Assembly (NCBI GenBank): GCA_947474995.1
Contig: CANJNJ010000046.1
Location: forward strand, 1-34,436
Length of the DNA: 34,436 nt
Direction: 5' to 3'
From: Opitutaceae bacterium
GTDB taxonomy: Bacteria > Verrucomicrobiota > Verrucomicrobiia > Opitutales > Opitutaceae
The notes under the pieces: generated by a model
The model's input: the letters and a program-made list of their open reading frames with translations, nothing else
Databases searched by the model: none
Told to the model about the DNA's origin: nothing
Made by a program: the position numbers and the translations under genes
Shown here: in pieces, positions 8,997 to 15,816 of the stretch
Numbering within the stretch: the stretch's first letter is position 1
Layout: each line of letters begins with the position of its first letter

Positions 8997-9025
8997 GTTA
9001 AAGTATTCACGCTGCCCATTGTGAA
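8997..9025 (-). promoter_or_regulatory. Candidate sigma-70-type promoter for the small unknown gene
   Basis: Read on the minus strand, TTCACA (9020-9025, five of six consensus bases) is followed after 17 bp by TTTAAC (8997-9002, four of six). The region is clearly more AT-rich than its surroundings. Transcription would begin near 8990, inside the inverted repeat. This placement supports a translation start at 8965 rather than 9019 or 9037. Confidence 0.45.
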
Positions 9026-9237
9026 CAACAGTGCCACTCCAAATTCCCCTCAGAATCTTTTGCCAACCAAATGACTTATCGGAACAAGAATACCCCGACG
9101 TTTGCCTGCCTTCCGACCGCGGTTGGCAGCGGCAGGCAAACCCCGCCCGGCCGCGCGCGTCACGGGTGCTGACTTGCACGCCACCGAAGTCTCCGACCTA
9201 CTGCTTGTTCGCCGCCGCGCGTCCCCCCTACCCTTCC

Positions 9238-9693
9238 ATGAAAGCCGACCCCGTCATTTCCCTCGCGACCCGGCAGCGCCTCGAGAAGGCGGCGCGTGCG
9301 GCCGCCGGCGCCTCGTATTCGCCCTACTCAAAATTTCCCGTCGGCGCCGCCGTGCTCGCCGATTCGGGCCGGATTTATTCGGGCTGCAACGTGGAAAACG
9401 CCTCGTACGGATTGTGCAATTGCGCCGAGCGGACCGCCATTTTCACCGCGACCGCCGCCGGGGAACGAAAAATCCAGGCCGTGGCGGTCTACACCCCGAC
9501 GGCGCGACCGACGGCGCCCTGCGGCGCTTGCCGTCAGGTCATTAACGAATTTGGCGCCCATGCCGCCGTAATCTGCGTGTGCAACTCGTCGCAGCGCATT
9601 GAGACCACCCTCCCCGCCCTGCTCGGTGAGGCCTTTGGGCCGCAGAATTTGCTCAACGCTTCGCGCCGCCCGGTGCGGCACAAAGTTCGCTGA
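9238..9693 (+). CDS. cdd: Cytidine deaminase
   Basis: A 151-residue zinc enzyme that deaminates cytidine and deoxycytidine to the uridine forms in pyrimidine salvage. The zinc and catalytic residues are visible: C62 and E64 in CNCAERTA, and C95 and C98 in PCGACRQ. GCNVENASYG forms the substrate loop. The length fits the short homotetrameric class rather than the longer E. coli-type dimer. I chose ATG 9238 because homology starts there; the frame extends upstream to 9031 through sequence that looks noncoding. Its last 41 bases overlap the tail of the broken hydrolase gene on the other strand. It diverges from the small unknown gene, with about 270 bp between the starts. Confidence 0.95.
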   Translation: MKADPVISLATRQRLEKAARAAAGASYSPYSKFPVGAAVLADSGRIYSGCNVENASYGLCNCAERTAIFTATAAGERKIQAVAVYTPTARPTAPCGACRQVINEFGAHAAVICVCNSSQRIETTLPALLGEAFGPQNLLNASRRPVRHKVR

Positions 9694-10086
9694 ATTCGCG
9701 CAGCGCCGCCCAATAGACCGGGCCCGCCACCTCCGGCAAATCGTTATGGCCGGCGCCCGGAACCCAAAGATGCCGCTTGGATCCACGCACCGCCGCCAGC
9801 AGCGCCGCGCCATGGGGAAACGAAATCACCGCGTCGGCCGTTCCGTGGATGACCAGAGTGTGAAATGCGCCGCCGGGTTGGGGAGATAGAGCATGGCCAA
9901 ATCCCCATCCCGGCCCCACGGAATCTTTCGAAGTCCCGCAACCGCCCGATACGATCCCAACCGGGGATGATAGAGGAGGCTACCCGCCAGAAACGGCGCC
10001 AGTAAGGCCAACCCCACATAGCCCGCCGCAAGGCCGGCGAGTGGCAACCGGAACCGTTTCCACCATGGGCCCGAATTCACACGCAC
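9653..10086 (-). pseudogene. Alpha/beta hydrolase remnant with internal deletion and frameshift
   Basis: Two parts of one serine hydrolase are joined out of frame. The N-terminal part (from ATG 10086) has a membrane anchor (residues 14-37, LAGLAAGYVGLALLAPFLAG) and reads to YLPNPAAHFTL, normally the first core strand. The C-terminal part (frame ending 9653) begins at TLVIHGTADAVIS and carries the catalytic Asp (GTAD) and His (GAGHNDLPE). The stretch between, which in this family holds the oxyanion loop and the GxSxxG nucleophile, is absent, roughly 150 residues by comparison with the family. The junction lies near 9853-9865 and shifts the frame by one, so the N-terminal frame stops soon afterwards. 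No active hydrolase can be made. The parent family resembles ABHD12/17-like membrane-anchored hydrolases. Confidence 0.8.
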
Positions 10087-10160
10087 TCAGCTAGTCGATC
10101 ACGAGCGGACAAGCGAGGACGCAACCCCGTTGAAGGCGCGCCGCCGCGGTCGGCACCAAT

Positions 10161-11498
10161 TCATGCGCCGGAAAAAAATTCCCGCACCGTGGCCGCCACC
10201 TGCGCCCGCCCTACTTCAAGTTCCGTACGCTGCCCCAAGTCCCGGATCTTCACGACGCCCTTGGCCAATTCATCCCCGCCATAGATCAGCGCGAGCTTCG
10301 CACCCGACTCCGCGGCCGCCTTGAATTGCTTGCCGAAGGCCAGTTCCTTCATCGGATATTCCACTCGAAATCCGGCCGCCCGCAGAGTGTGGATGTCGGC
10401 GAAAGCGGCGAGGCGCTCTGCCTCGCCCCCGATGACACAGTACACGTCCGGAACCTGCACAAATTTTGGCATGAGCCCGCGCTGTTCCAAGAGGAGTGCA
10501 AAGGTCATGTCGCCAATGGCAAAGCCCACCGCCGGCAACGCCGGTCCGCCAAGTTTTGCCACGAGATCATCATACCGGCCGCCACCGGCCAAGGCCCGCA
10601 GTTCGCCTTTCCGATCGAACGCCTCGAAGACAAACCCCGTGTAATAGGCGAGTCCGCGCACGACCCCGAGGTCCACCTCGACAAAACGCGCGAGCCCCAT
10701 CGCTTCGAGTCCGCCGAGCAACTTCTTCCACTCGGCCAGACGGGCAACGAGCTTTGGGCCCACACTGCCTTCCTCCCCAGCGGGCTGAATTCCCGCCAGC
10801 GCCTGTTCGAGTTCGGCCAGGCTCTTGACGCGAAGGAAGGCGAGGACCTTCTCTTTCAACCCGCCATCCAGCGCACCGAACTGTTCGCCGTAAACCTTGA
10901 AAGCCTCGTCGCCATATTTCTCGTGGCGATCGACCGCACCCAGCATGGCCCGAATGCGCGGCTCATCGAGGCCAAGCGCCTCAAGGTAAAAGAACCACAG
11001 GTTGCGATCACTCAGTCGCACATAAAAATCCTGCTCGGTCAGCCCAAACGCGCACAGGCACTGCACCAGCAACGCGATCAGTTCGATCTCCGCCTCGGGC
11101 CCGGGTTCGCCAAAGATGTCCGCGTTGAATTGGGAAAAGCACCGTCCCCGGCCTTTTTGCATCCGCTCGTAGCGGTAAAATTCCGCAATGCTAAACCACT
11201 TGATCGGCCGCTTCAGCGCACTGGCCTTGGCGCCGACGAGCCGGCATACCGTGGGCGTCATCTCCGGGCGAAGCGCAACCTCGCGGCCGCCTTTGTCGGT
11301 AAAACTAAACAGCTGGGCTTCGATTTCGTCGCCCGACTTTGCCTTGTAAAGATCCAGCGGCTCCAGCACCGGCGCATCGTACTCGGCAAAGCCGAAGGCG
11401 TTGGCCGTCTGGCGCCAAAGTCGGAACACATGATTCCGCCGCGCAAAATCTTCAGGATAGAATTCGCGAAATCCGGGCAGAGTCTGGAACGTGGCCAT
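10161..11498 (-). CDS. hisS: Histidine-tRNA ligase
   Basis: A 445-residue class II aminoacyl-tRNA synthetase that charges tRNA-His in the cytoplasm. Motif 2 is seen as FSIAEFYRYERMQKGRGR, preceded by LRPEMTPTVCRLVG. The histidine-specific segment appears as GLAYYTGFVFE, followed by GGGRYDDLVAKLGG (motif 3 region). The anticodon-binding domain occupies about the last 95 residues (LIYGGDELAKGVVKIRDLGQ). I chose ATG 11498 because MATFQTLPGFREFYPED matches the family N-terminus; the longer frame to 11618 begins with GTG and is not conserved-looking. It lies downstream of the HU-like gene on the same strand after 139 bp, and ends 74 bp before the hydrolase remnant. Confidence 0.96.
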   Translation of the reverse strand: MATFQTLPGFREFYPEDFARRNHVFRLWRQTANAFGFAEYDAPVLEPLDLYKAKSGDEIEAQLFSFTDKGGREVALRPEMTPTVCRLVGAKASALKRPIKWFSIAEFYRYERMQKGRGRCFSQFNADIFGEPGPEAEIELIALLVQCLCAFGLTEQDFYVRLSDRNLWFFYLEALGLDEPRIRAMLGAVDRHEKYGDEAFKVYGEQFGALDGGLKEKVLAFLRVKSLAELEQALAGIQPAGEEGSVGPKLVARLAEWKKLLGGLEAMGLARFVEVDLGVVRGLAYYTGFVFEAFDRKGELRALAGGGRYDDLVAKLGGPALPAVGFAIGDMTFALLLEQRGLMPKFVQVPDVYCVIGGEAERLAAFADIHTLRAAGFRVEYPMKELAFGKQFKAAAESGAKLALIYGGDELAKGVVKIRDLGQRTELEVGRAQVAATVREFFSGA

Positions 11499-11637
11499 GG
11501 GAGGGCGAATCGTTGCGAACCCGGTGGTCGCAGGGCGACTCAAAAAGGCGGCACAAGCCTCAGGCTGAATCGAACGCGAACCGCCCACCAGGTGCGACAA
11601 CCCCCGGGCACCCCGCACCCTACCTCACCACCACGCC

Positions 11638-11973
11638 TCAAACCGACGGTGGCGACGGTGGCGGTGAAAGCAATTTAGCCAGATCCAGCTTCTTCAGCTG
11701 CTGCTTGAGGATCTTGCCAGACTTGAATTTCACGACGGCGCGCTGTGGAATCACCACTTCTGCCTCTGGTTTGTTCGGGTTGCGTCCAATCCGCTGTTTG
11801 CGCACCTGGACTTCGAGCACACCAAAATTCCGCAATTCCACATTGCGGCCATTGGCCAATGCTTTCTGCACGATGTCCAAGGTCTGCTGCACCGTATCGA
11901 CTATCTGTTTCTGCGGAAACCCGGACTTCCGGTATATTTCCAACACGATTTCACGTTTGGTGAGATTCGACAT
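11638..11973 (-). CDS. HU/IHF-family DNA-binding protein
   Basis: A 111-residue nucleoid protein that binds and bends DNA as a dimer. The fold is recognisable from LTKREIVLEIYRKSGFPQK (helix 1), the dimer helix QTLDIVQKALANGR, NVELRNFGVLEVQVRKQRIGRNPN leading into the beta arm (FGVLEVQVRKQRIGRNP, with the conserved GRNP turn), and AVVKFKSGKILKQQL at the C-terminus. It is about 15-20 residues longer than E. coli HU, owing to a Pro/Ser-rich tail ending LSPPPSPPSV. The GRNP turn is shared by HU and IHF subunits, so the specific type is undecided. A good candidate promoter lies upstream in the AT-rich stretch facing ubiE. Confidence 0.92.
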   Translation of the reverse strand: MSNLTKREIVLEIYRKSGFPQKQIVDTVQQTLDIVQKALANGRNVELRNFGVLEVQVRKQRIGRNPNKPEAEVVIPQRAVVKFKSGKILKQQLKKLDLAKLLSPPPSPPSV

Positions 11974-12017
11974 GGGGGTTCCCTTTCTTAGTTTGTCCGT
12001 GGATTTTGAAGCACCTT

Positions 12018-12047
12018 AAATTATTTACATCCTTCTAATTGCGTCAA
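12018..12047 (-). promoter_or_regulatory. Candidate sigma-70 promoter of the HU-like gene
   Basis: On the minus strand, TTGACG (12042-12047) is followed after 18 bp by TAATTT (12018-12023) in the most AT-rich intergenic stretch of the window. It lies about 45 bp upstream of the ATG at 11973, which is preceded by AAAGGG, a plausible ribosome-binding site. The same 126-bp divergent gap must also hold the ubiE promoter, which I could not place with confidence. Confidence 0.5.
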
Positions 12048-12099
12048 CCCTTATGACTAGATTATCCAACACTCGTAACCGGGTATCGTCACTTTAAAA

Positions 12100-12801
12100 A
12101 TGCCCGACCCCGTCGCGGTAAATTCAATGTTCGCTCGTATCGCCAGCCGATACGACCTTGCCAACCGGCTCCTCAGCGGCGGCATGGATATTTGGTGGCG
12201 CTATCGTTTGGTTTCCGCCGTGCGCCAGGGCCGCCCGAATGCCGTCCTCGATTTGGCAACTGGAAGCGGCGACGTCGCCCTGGCGTTGAGCCGCCGCCTG
12301 CCGGCCAGCGTGCAAATCATCGGTATGGATTTCTGCCGGCCCATGTTGGTTGAAGCCGATCGGAAGAAAATCGCCGCCGGCCCCGGCGCCTATGCCAACG
12401 TCACTTTCAAGCCCGGCGATGCCCTCGATCTTCCGGCGGCGGATGCCGACTGCGACGCAGTGACCATTTCGTTCGGCCTGCGCAATTTCGCCGACCGCGG
12501 CCGCGGGCTGCGCGAGATCCACCGGGTGCTTCGACCGGGCGGACAGTTGTTCGTGCTCGAATTCTCGCCGCCCCAACGGTGGTTCCAGCCGATCTATTAT
12601 TTTTATCTGCGACACGTGCTGCCGCTCCTGGCGGGTTGGATCACCGGCGATCGCCACGCCTACGATTACCTCAACGACTCGATCGGTCGCTTCCCCACGC
12701 GAAAAGAAATTGCCGGCGAAATCTCCGCCGCGGGTTTTTCCTCGGTCACCCACCGGGGCATGACGTTTGGCATTGTCGCACTCCACCTCGCCACCAAGTA
12801 A
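12100..12801 (+). CDS. ubiE: Demethylmenaquinone/ubiquinone methyltransferase UbiE/MenG family
   Basis: A 233-residue SAM-dependent C-methyltransferase that carries out the last ring methylation in quinone synthesis. In this lineage the product is probably menaquinone, so menG is an equally valid name. The N-terminal signature is MFARIASRYDLANRLLSGGMD (in part FARIASRYDLANRLLS). SAM motif I is VLDLATGSGDVALAL (about 49-63). The second family signature, FGLRNFADRGRGLREIHRVL, is present, as are LFVLEFSPP and the C-terminal THRGMTFGIVALHLATK. Start ATG 12100 gives the usual length. The product fits the window's quinol-oxidising complex functionally, although the genes are 17 kb apart. Confidence 0.93.
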   Translation: MPDPVAVNSMFARIASRYDLANRLLSGGMDIWWRYRLVSAVRQGRPNAVLDLATGSGDVALALSRRLPASVQIIGMDFCRPMLVEADRKKIAAGPGAYANVTFKPGDALDLPAADADCDAVTISFGLRNFADRGRGLREIHRVLRPGGQLFVLEFSPPQRWFQPIYYFYLRHVLPLLAGWITGDRHAYDYLNDSIGRFPTRKEIAGEISAAGFSSVTHRGMTFGIVALHLATK

Positions 12802-12823
12802 TGCGAACCCGACCGCGCCAAAA

Positions 12824-13141
12824 TCAACTGAACGACTTGCCGCAGCCGCACGTGCTCTGCGCGTTGGGGTTCTTCAGCTCAAAACCCTTGCCGTGCAAAC
12901 CGTCGTCAAAATCGATCGCGGTACCCTGCAGGTAGGCCAGACTAGCCGGGTCAATCAGCATCGCGACACCTTCGCTTTCGATTTCCTCGTCCCCCGGCTT
13001 CCTCTCGTCAAACGACATGCCGTACTGAAAGCCCGAGCAGCCGCCCGACTCAACCAGCACGCGCAAACGCTTCCCCGGCAAGGCCAATTCGGCTTGCATC
13101 GAGCGCACCTGCTTGGCGGCGCGTGGTGTGAGAGTGATCAT
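12824..13141 (-). CDS. erpA: A-type iron-sulfur carrier (ErpA/IscA/HesB family)
   Basis: A 105-residue protein that carries or inserts [4Fe-4S]/[2Fe-2S] clusters into target enzymes. The three ligand cysteines are visible: C35 in ESGGCSGFQY, and C98 and C100 in the C-terminal STCGCGKSF. ITLTPRAAKQVR at the N-terminus and LIDPASLAYLQGTAIDF in the middle are family hallmarks. It stands alone rather than in an isc or suf cluster, which favours ErpA over IscA, but the paralogues cannot be separated by sequence alone. It is convergent with ubiE (22-bp gap) and diverges from the kinase gene. Confidence 0.9.
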   Translation of the reverse strand: MITLTPRAAKQVRSMQAELALPGKRLRVLVESGGCSGFQYGMSFDERKPGDEEIESEGVAMLIDPASLAYLQGTAIDFDDGLHGKGFELKNPNAQSTCGCGKSFS

Positions 13142-13226
13142 CCGGAACCGAACCTAGAAGGGCAGCTCACGCTGTCAAATGGCCACGTAGCAATTTTCGC
13201 GCCGATTTTCATCTGCGCTCTTGCCA

Positions 13227-13249
13227 GCCGCCCACAAGCGGCCTTTTTT
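13227..13249 (+). terminator. Terminator-like hairpin with six T just before the kinase gene
   Basis: GCCGC, loop CCACAA, GCGGC, then C and six T (13244-13249). The stem is short (5 bp), but the T-run follows at once. It ends 7 bp before GTG 13257. No plus-strand gene lies immediately upstream, so it may stop antisense read-through from ubiE across the erpA gene, or act as an attenuator in the kinase leader. Confidence 0.5.
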
Positions 13250-13256
13250 GACCTTC

Positions 13257-14231
13257 GTGTCGACAATCAAACACATTTTCAATGAGCTGCATTACGAGAT
13301 GATGCGGAAGGTCGCTGACGGCGGCATGGGCATGGTCTACGAAGCCCAGCAATTGGGAGCGGGAAATTTCCGCAAGGTGGTCGCGGTTAAACTTATTCGC
13401 GAAGAATATTCTGCCATCGAGGAGTTTCAGAACAATTTTATTGGCGAAGCGCGGCTGGTGGCGGATTTAATCCACACCAATATCGTCCAGACCTACCATC
13501 TGGGACAAGTCGGCGGGCAATACTTCATGGTCATGGAGTTCGTCCGCGGGGTGAACCTCGAGCAGTTCCTCGAACAGCACCGCCGCACCAACAAGCTAAT
13601 CCCCACGGACCTGGCGGCATTCATTGTTTCGCGCGTGGCCCGCGGCCTGGCCTACGCCCATGCTAAGTGTGATCGGGAAAACCGGCACCTGAACATCGTC
13701 CACCGCGATATCGGCCCCAAGAACGTGATGCTGGCCTACGAAGGCGACGTAAAGCTGACCGACTTCGGCATCGCGAAGGCTCTCAACCTGATGTACAATG
13801 AGGAAGGCAAGGTCATCGCCGGGAAAGATGAATACCTGTCTCCCGAGCAGGCCACTTACGCGGTGACCGACGCGCGCGCGGACCTGTTTCCTCTTGGCAT
13901 CGTCCTGACCGAGTTGCTGCTCGGCAAAAATATCTTTCGTTCGGCTGACCGCGCCCAGTCGCGGCGGAATATCCTGTCACTGGCCATTCCGCAGTTTTCC
14001 ACGCTCCGCCCCGATATCGAGCCCCGCCTCGAAGCGATCATTCAGCGCGCCCTCCAACGCGACCGGGAAAAGCGCTACCAGTCGGCCTACGATATGCTGA
14101 CCGATCTCGAGATGTATCTTTACAGCGACCGTTATGGTCCGACGAATGAGAAACTCGGTGTCTATCTGAAGGATATTTTTGGCGTCCGCGATCCCATCGT
14201 CCCTTCGCTTTCTTCCCGTCCCCCCATCTGA
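13257..14231 (+). CDS. Cytoplasmic serine/threonine protein kinase (Hanks type)
   Basis: A 324-residue protein consisting of little more than a kinase domain, with no membrane helix or PASTA repeats. Visible elements are the glycine loop [11 protein letters not shown] (20-30), VAVK with K45, the helix-C Glu E64 in [11 protein letters not shown] at 149-151, N156, DFG at 169-171, and [11 protein letters not shown] (189-199) in the activation segment. The catalytic loop reads HRDIGPKN: the usual Lys or Ser two residues after Asp is Gly, and a Lys stands one residue before the Asn. [14 protein letters not shown] is the helix F region. GTG 13257 ([14 protein letters not shown]) is my preferred start; TTG 13221 lies inside the terminator region, and ATG 13299 or 13302 would cut the domain close. 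rpoN follows after 26 bp, so the two are probably cotranscribed. Confidence 0.85.
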   Translation: MSTIKHIFNELHYEMMRKVADGGMGMVYEAQQLGAGNFRKVVAVKLIREEYSAIEEFQNNFIGEARLVADLIHTNIVQTYHLGQVGGQYFMVMEFVRGVNLEQFLEQHRRTNKLIPTDLAAFIVSRVARGLAYAHAKCDRENRHLNIVHRDIGPKNVMLAYEGDVKLTDFGIAKALNLMYNEEGKVIAGKDEYLSPEQATYAVTDARADLFPLGIVLTELLLGKNIFRSADRAQSRRNILSLAIPQFSTLRPDIEPRLEAIIQRALQRDREKRYQSAYDMLTDLEMYLYSDRYGPTNEKLGVYLKDIFGVRDPIVPSLSSRPPI

Positions 14232-14254
14232 GATGAAACAGGTCTATTTTCATC
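14232..14254 (+). promoter_or_regulatory. Inverted repeat GATGAAA / TTTCATC before rpoN
   Basis: Two perfect 7-bp arms (14232-14238 and 14248-14254) enclose a 9-base loop and fill nearly the whole gap between the kinase stop and the rpoN ATG. In RNA the hairpin would end 3 bases from the rpoN start codon and occupy its ribosome-binding region. The left arm also contains an ATG opening a 14-codon frame (14233-14277) that overlaps the rpoN start. Confidence 0.45.
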
Positions 14255-14257
14255 CCG

Positions 14258-15781
14258 ATGAGCGGGCCCGGATTTAGTCACGAACTCCGTCAGCGCCAGT
14301 CGCAGTCACTGGTGCTGGCCCCCCAGCTTCGGCATTCGCTGAAGATACTCCAAGTGGCGGCCTTGGATTTGCGTTCCGTCATCCAGGAGGAGCTGCAAAA
14401 TAATCCCACCCTCGAGGAGCTGCCGATGGAGGGTGTCAGCCTCGACAAACCGGGGGAAGAAAACGCCACCGACCGCGATTCCGATTCCAGCGGCAATAGC
14501 GCCTCGGACAAATCGGCCGACGCGAGTGCGCCCGCCGATCATTCGGACGCCAAGCGGGAAGAACTCGATTTTTCCCAAAGCAAGGAATTCGAGATTCTCG
14601 GCAAACTCGACGAAGACTGGCGCGACCACATGGCCAGCGTCGGCGGGGCCCAGCCCTACACTTCGGAAGACGCGGAGCGTCGCCAGCATTTCCTCGACTC
14701 GCTCGTCAGCGAACAATCCCTGCAGGAACACCTCATGCGGCAGACCGAGATGGCGGAGCTTTCGCCCCCGGCGCTCGAAGCCATCAAGCATCTGGTCGGC
14801 AGCCTGGACGATCGCGGATTCCTGACCCAAACGCCCGCCGATGTCGCGCTGCAGACCCAGTTGCCGCTGGAGGCCGTGCAGGAGGCGCTCGCGGTATTGC
14901 GCACCTGCGATCCCCAGGGCATCGGCGCCCGAGATCTCGGCGACTGTTTACTGGCCCAATTGACCGCCAAGGGTCGCGGGGCCTCTTTGGCGGCCCGGAT
15001 GATTCGCGATCACTTCGAACTCCTGACGCGCCGCCGGATTCCCGAACTGGCGCGCAAACTTGCCGCCGACACCGACGACGTGCAGCTGGCGATCGAAGAG
15101 ATCGGAAAACTCGATCCCGCGCCCGGCCGGCGTTTCGCCGAGGACAATAACCGCATCGTCGTGCCCGATGTCACCGTCGAGCGGGAGGGTGATGAATGGA
15201 AAATCCAGCTCAACAGCGATTACATCCCGCGCCTGCGTATTTCGAGTACCTACCGGGATCTGATTGCGAAAGGCAGCCTGTCGAAAGAGGAACGGGATTA
15301 TCTCCGCGAGCGCATGCGGGCCGGAAAATTCTTGATCGACTCGATTGAGCAGCGGCAGCGCACGATCGAGCGCATCACGCGCGAAGTCATCAACGCCCAA
15401 AAGGAGTTCTTCGACGGCGGGGTTTCCCACTTGAAGCCACTTACGATGACGCAAATCGCCGATGTCGTCGGCGTCCATGAGACGACCGTCAGCCGGGCGA
15501 TCGCGAACAAGTACATCCGCACGCCCCACGGCGTCTTCGATTTCAAATATTTTTTTACGCCCGGCTACCAGGCCGAGAGCGGCTCATCCGTTTCCAACAC
15601 CAGCGTGAAAGAGATGATCGCGGACCTCGTGAACATGGAGGACACGGCCGGCCCCCTCAGCGATCAGGAGCTCGTAAAAAAATTGCAGGAAAAGGGCATT
15701 ACCATCGCCCGGCGCACCGTGGCAAAGTACCGTGAGGAACTGGGCATCCTGCCCAGCAACCTGCGCCGGGACTACAAGTAA
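14258..15781 (+). CDS. rpoN: RNA polymerase sigma-54 factor
   Basis: A 507-residue sigma-54, which directs RNA polymerase to -24/-12 promoters and needs an AAA+ activator. Region I is ELRQRQSQSLVLAPQLRHSLKILQ, in part LVLAPQLRHSLKILQ, with the Gln/Leu-rich pattern. The acidic, Ser-rich region II covers about 65-115 (ATDRDSDSSGNSASDKSAD). The core-binding part includes PQGIGARDLGDCLLAQL. The helix-turn-helix is at about 395-420 (MTQIADVVGVHETTVSRAI), followed by TPHGVFDFKYFF. The RpoN box is ARRTVAKYRE at 484-493. All regions are present and the length is normal. It follows the kinase gene after 26 bp and is convergent with tsaD across a GC-rich hairpin. No enhancer-binding activator gene is present in the window. 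Confidence 0.96.
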   Translation: MSGPGFSHELRQRQSQSLVLAPQLRHSLKILQVAALDLRSVIQEELQNNPTLEELPMEGVSLDKPGEENATDRDSDSSGNSASDKSADASAPADHSDAKREELDFSQSKEFEILGKLDEDWRDHMASVGGAQPYTSEDAERRQHFLDSLVSEQSLQEHLMRQTEMAELSPPALEAIKHLVGSLDDRGFLTQTPADVALQTQLPLEAVQEALAVLRTCDPQGIGARDLGDCLLAQLTAKGRGASLAARMIRDHFELLTRRRIPELARKLAADTDDVQLAIEEIGKLDPAPGRRFAEDNNRIVVPDVTVEREGDEWKIQLNSDYIPRLRISSTYRDLIAKGSLSKEERDYLRERMRAGKFLIDSIEQRQRTIERITREVINAQKEFFDGGVSHLKPLTMTQIADVVGVHETTVSRAIANKYIRTPHGVFDFKYFFTPGYQAESGSSVSNTSVKEMIADLVNMEDTAGPLSDQELVKKLQEKGITIARRTVAKYREELGILPSNLRRDYK

Positions 15782-15796
15782 TTCGGTCGCGCCTTC

Positions 15797-15813
15797 CGCG
15801 GCGGGCCGCCGCG
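15797..15813. terminator. GC-rich hairpin between convergent rpoN and tsaD
   Basis: CGCGGCGG and CCGCCGCG form a perfect palindromic stem with a minimal loop in the 35-bp gap between the two stop codons. It reads equally on both strands and could serve both transcripts. There is no T-run on either side, so it is not a canonical intrinsic terminator. Confidence 0.4.
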
Positions 15814-15816
15814 ACC

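Noticed and set aside
9028-9040. TGGCAC followed by TTCAC on the minus strand, resembling a sigma-54 site
   Set aside because: The -12 GC pair is missing at the required spacing. The sigma-70-type boxes at 8997-9025 fit better.
11545-11610. GGTTCGCGTTCGATTC on the minus strand, resembling a tRNA T-arm
   Set aside because: No acceptor stem, D-arm or anticodon arm could be folded around it, and the gap is only 139 bp between two protein genes.
10326-11678. Long open frame on the plus strand opposite hisS
   Set aside because: It mirrors hisS codons, shows no family features and has Arg/His/Gln-rich composition typical of antisense frames in GC-rich DNA.
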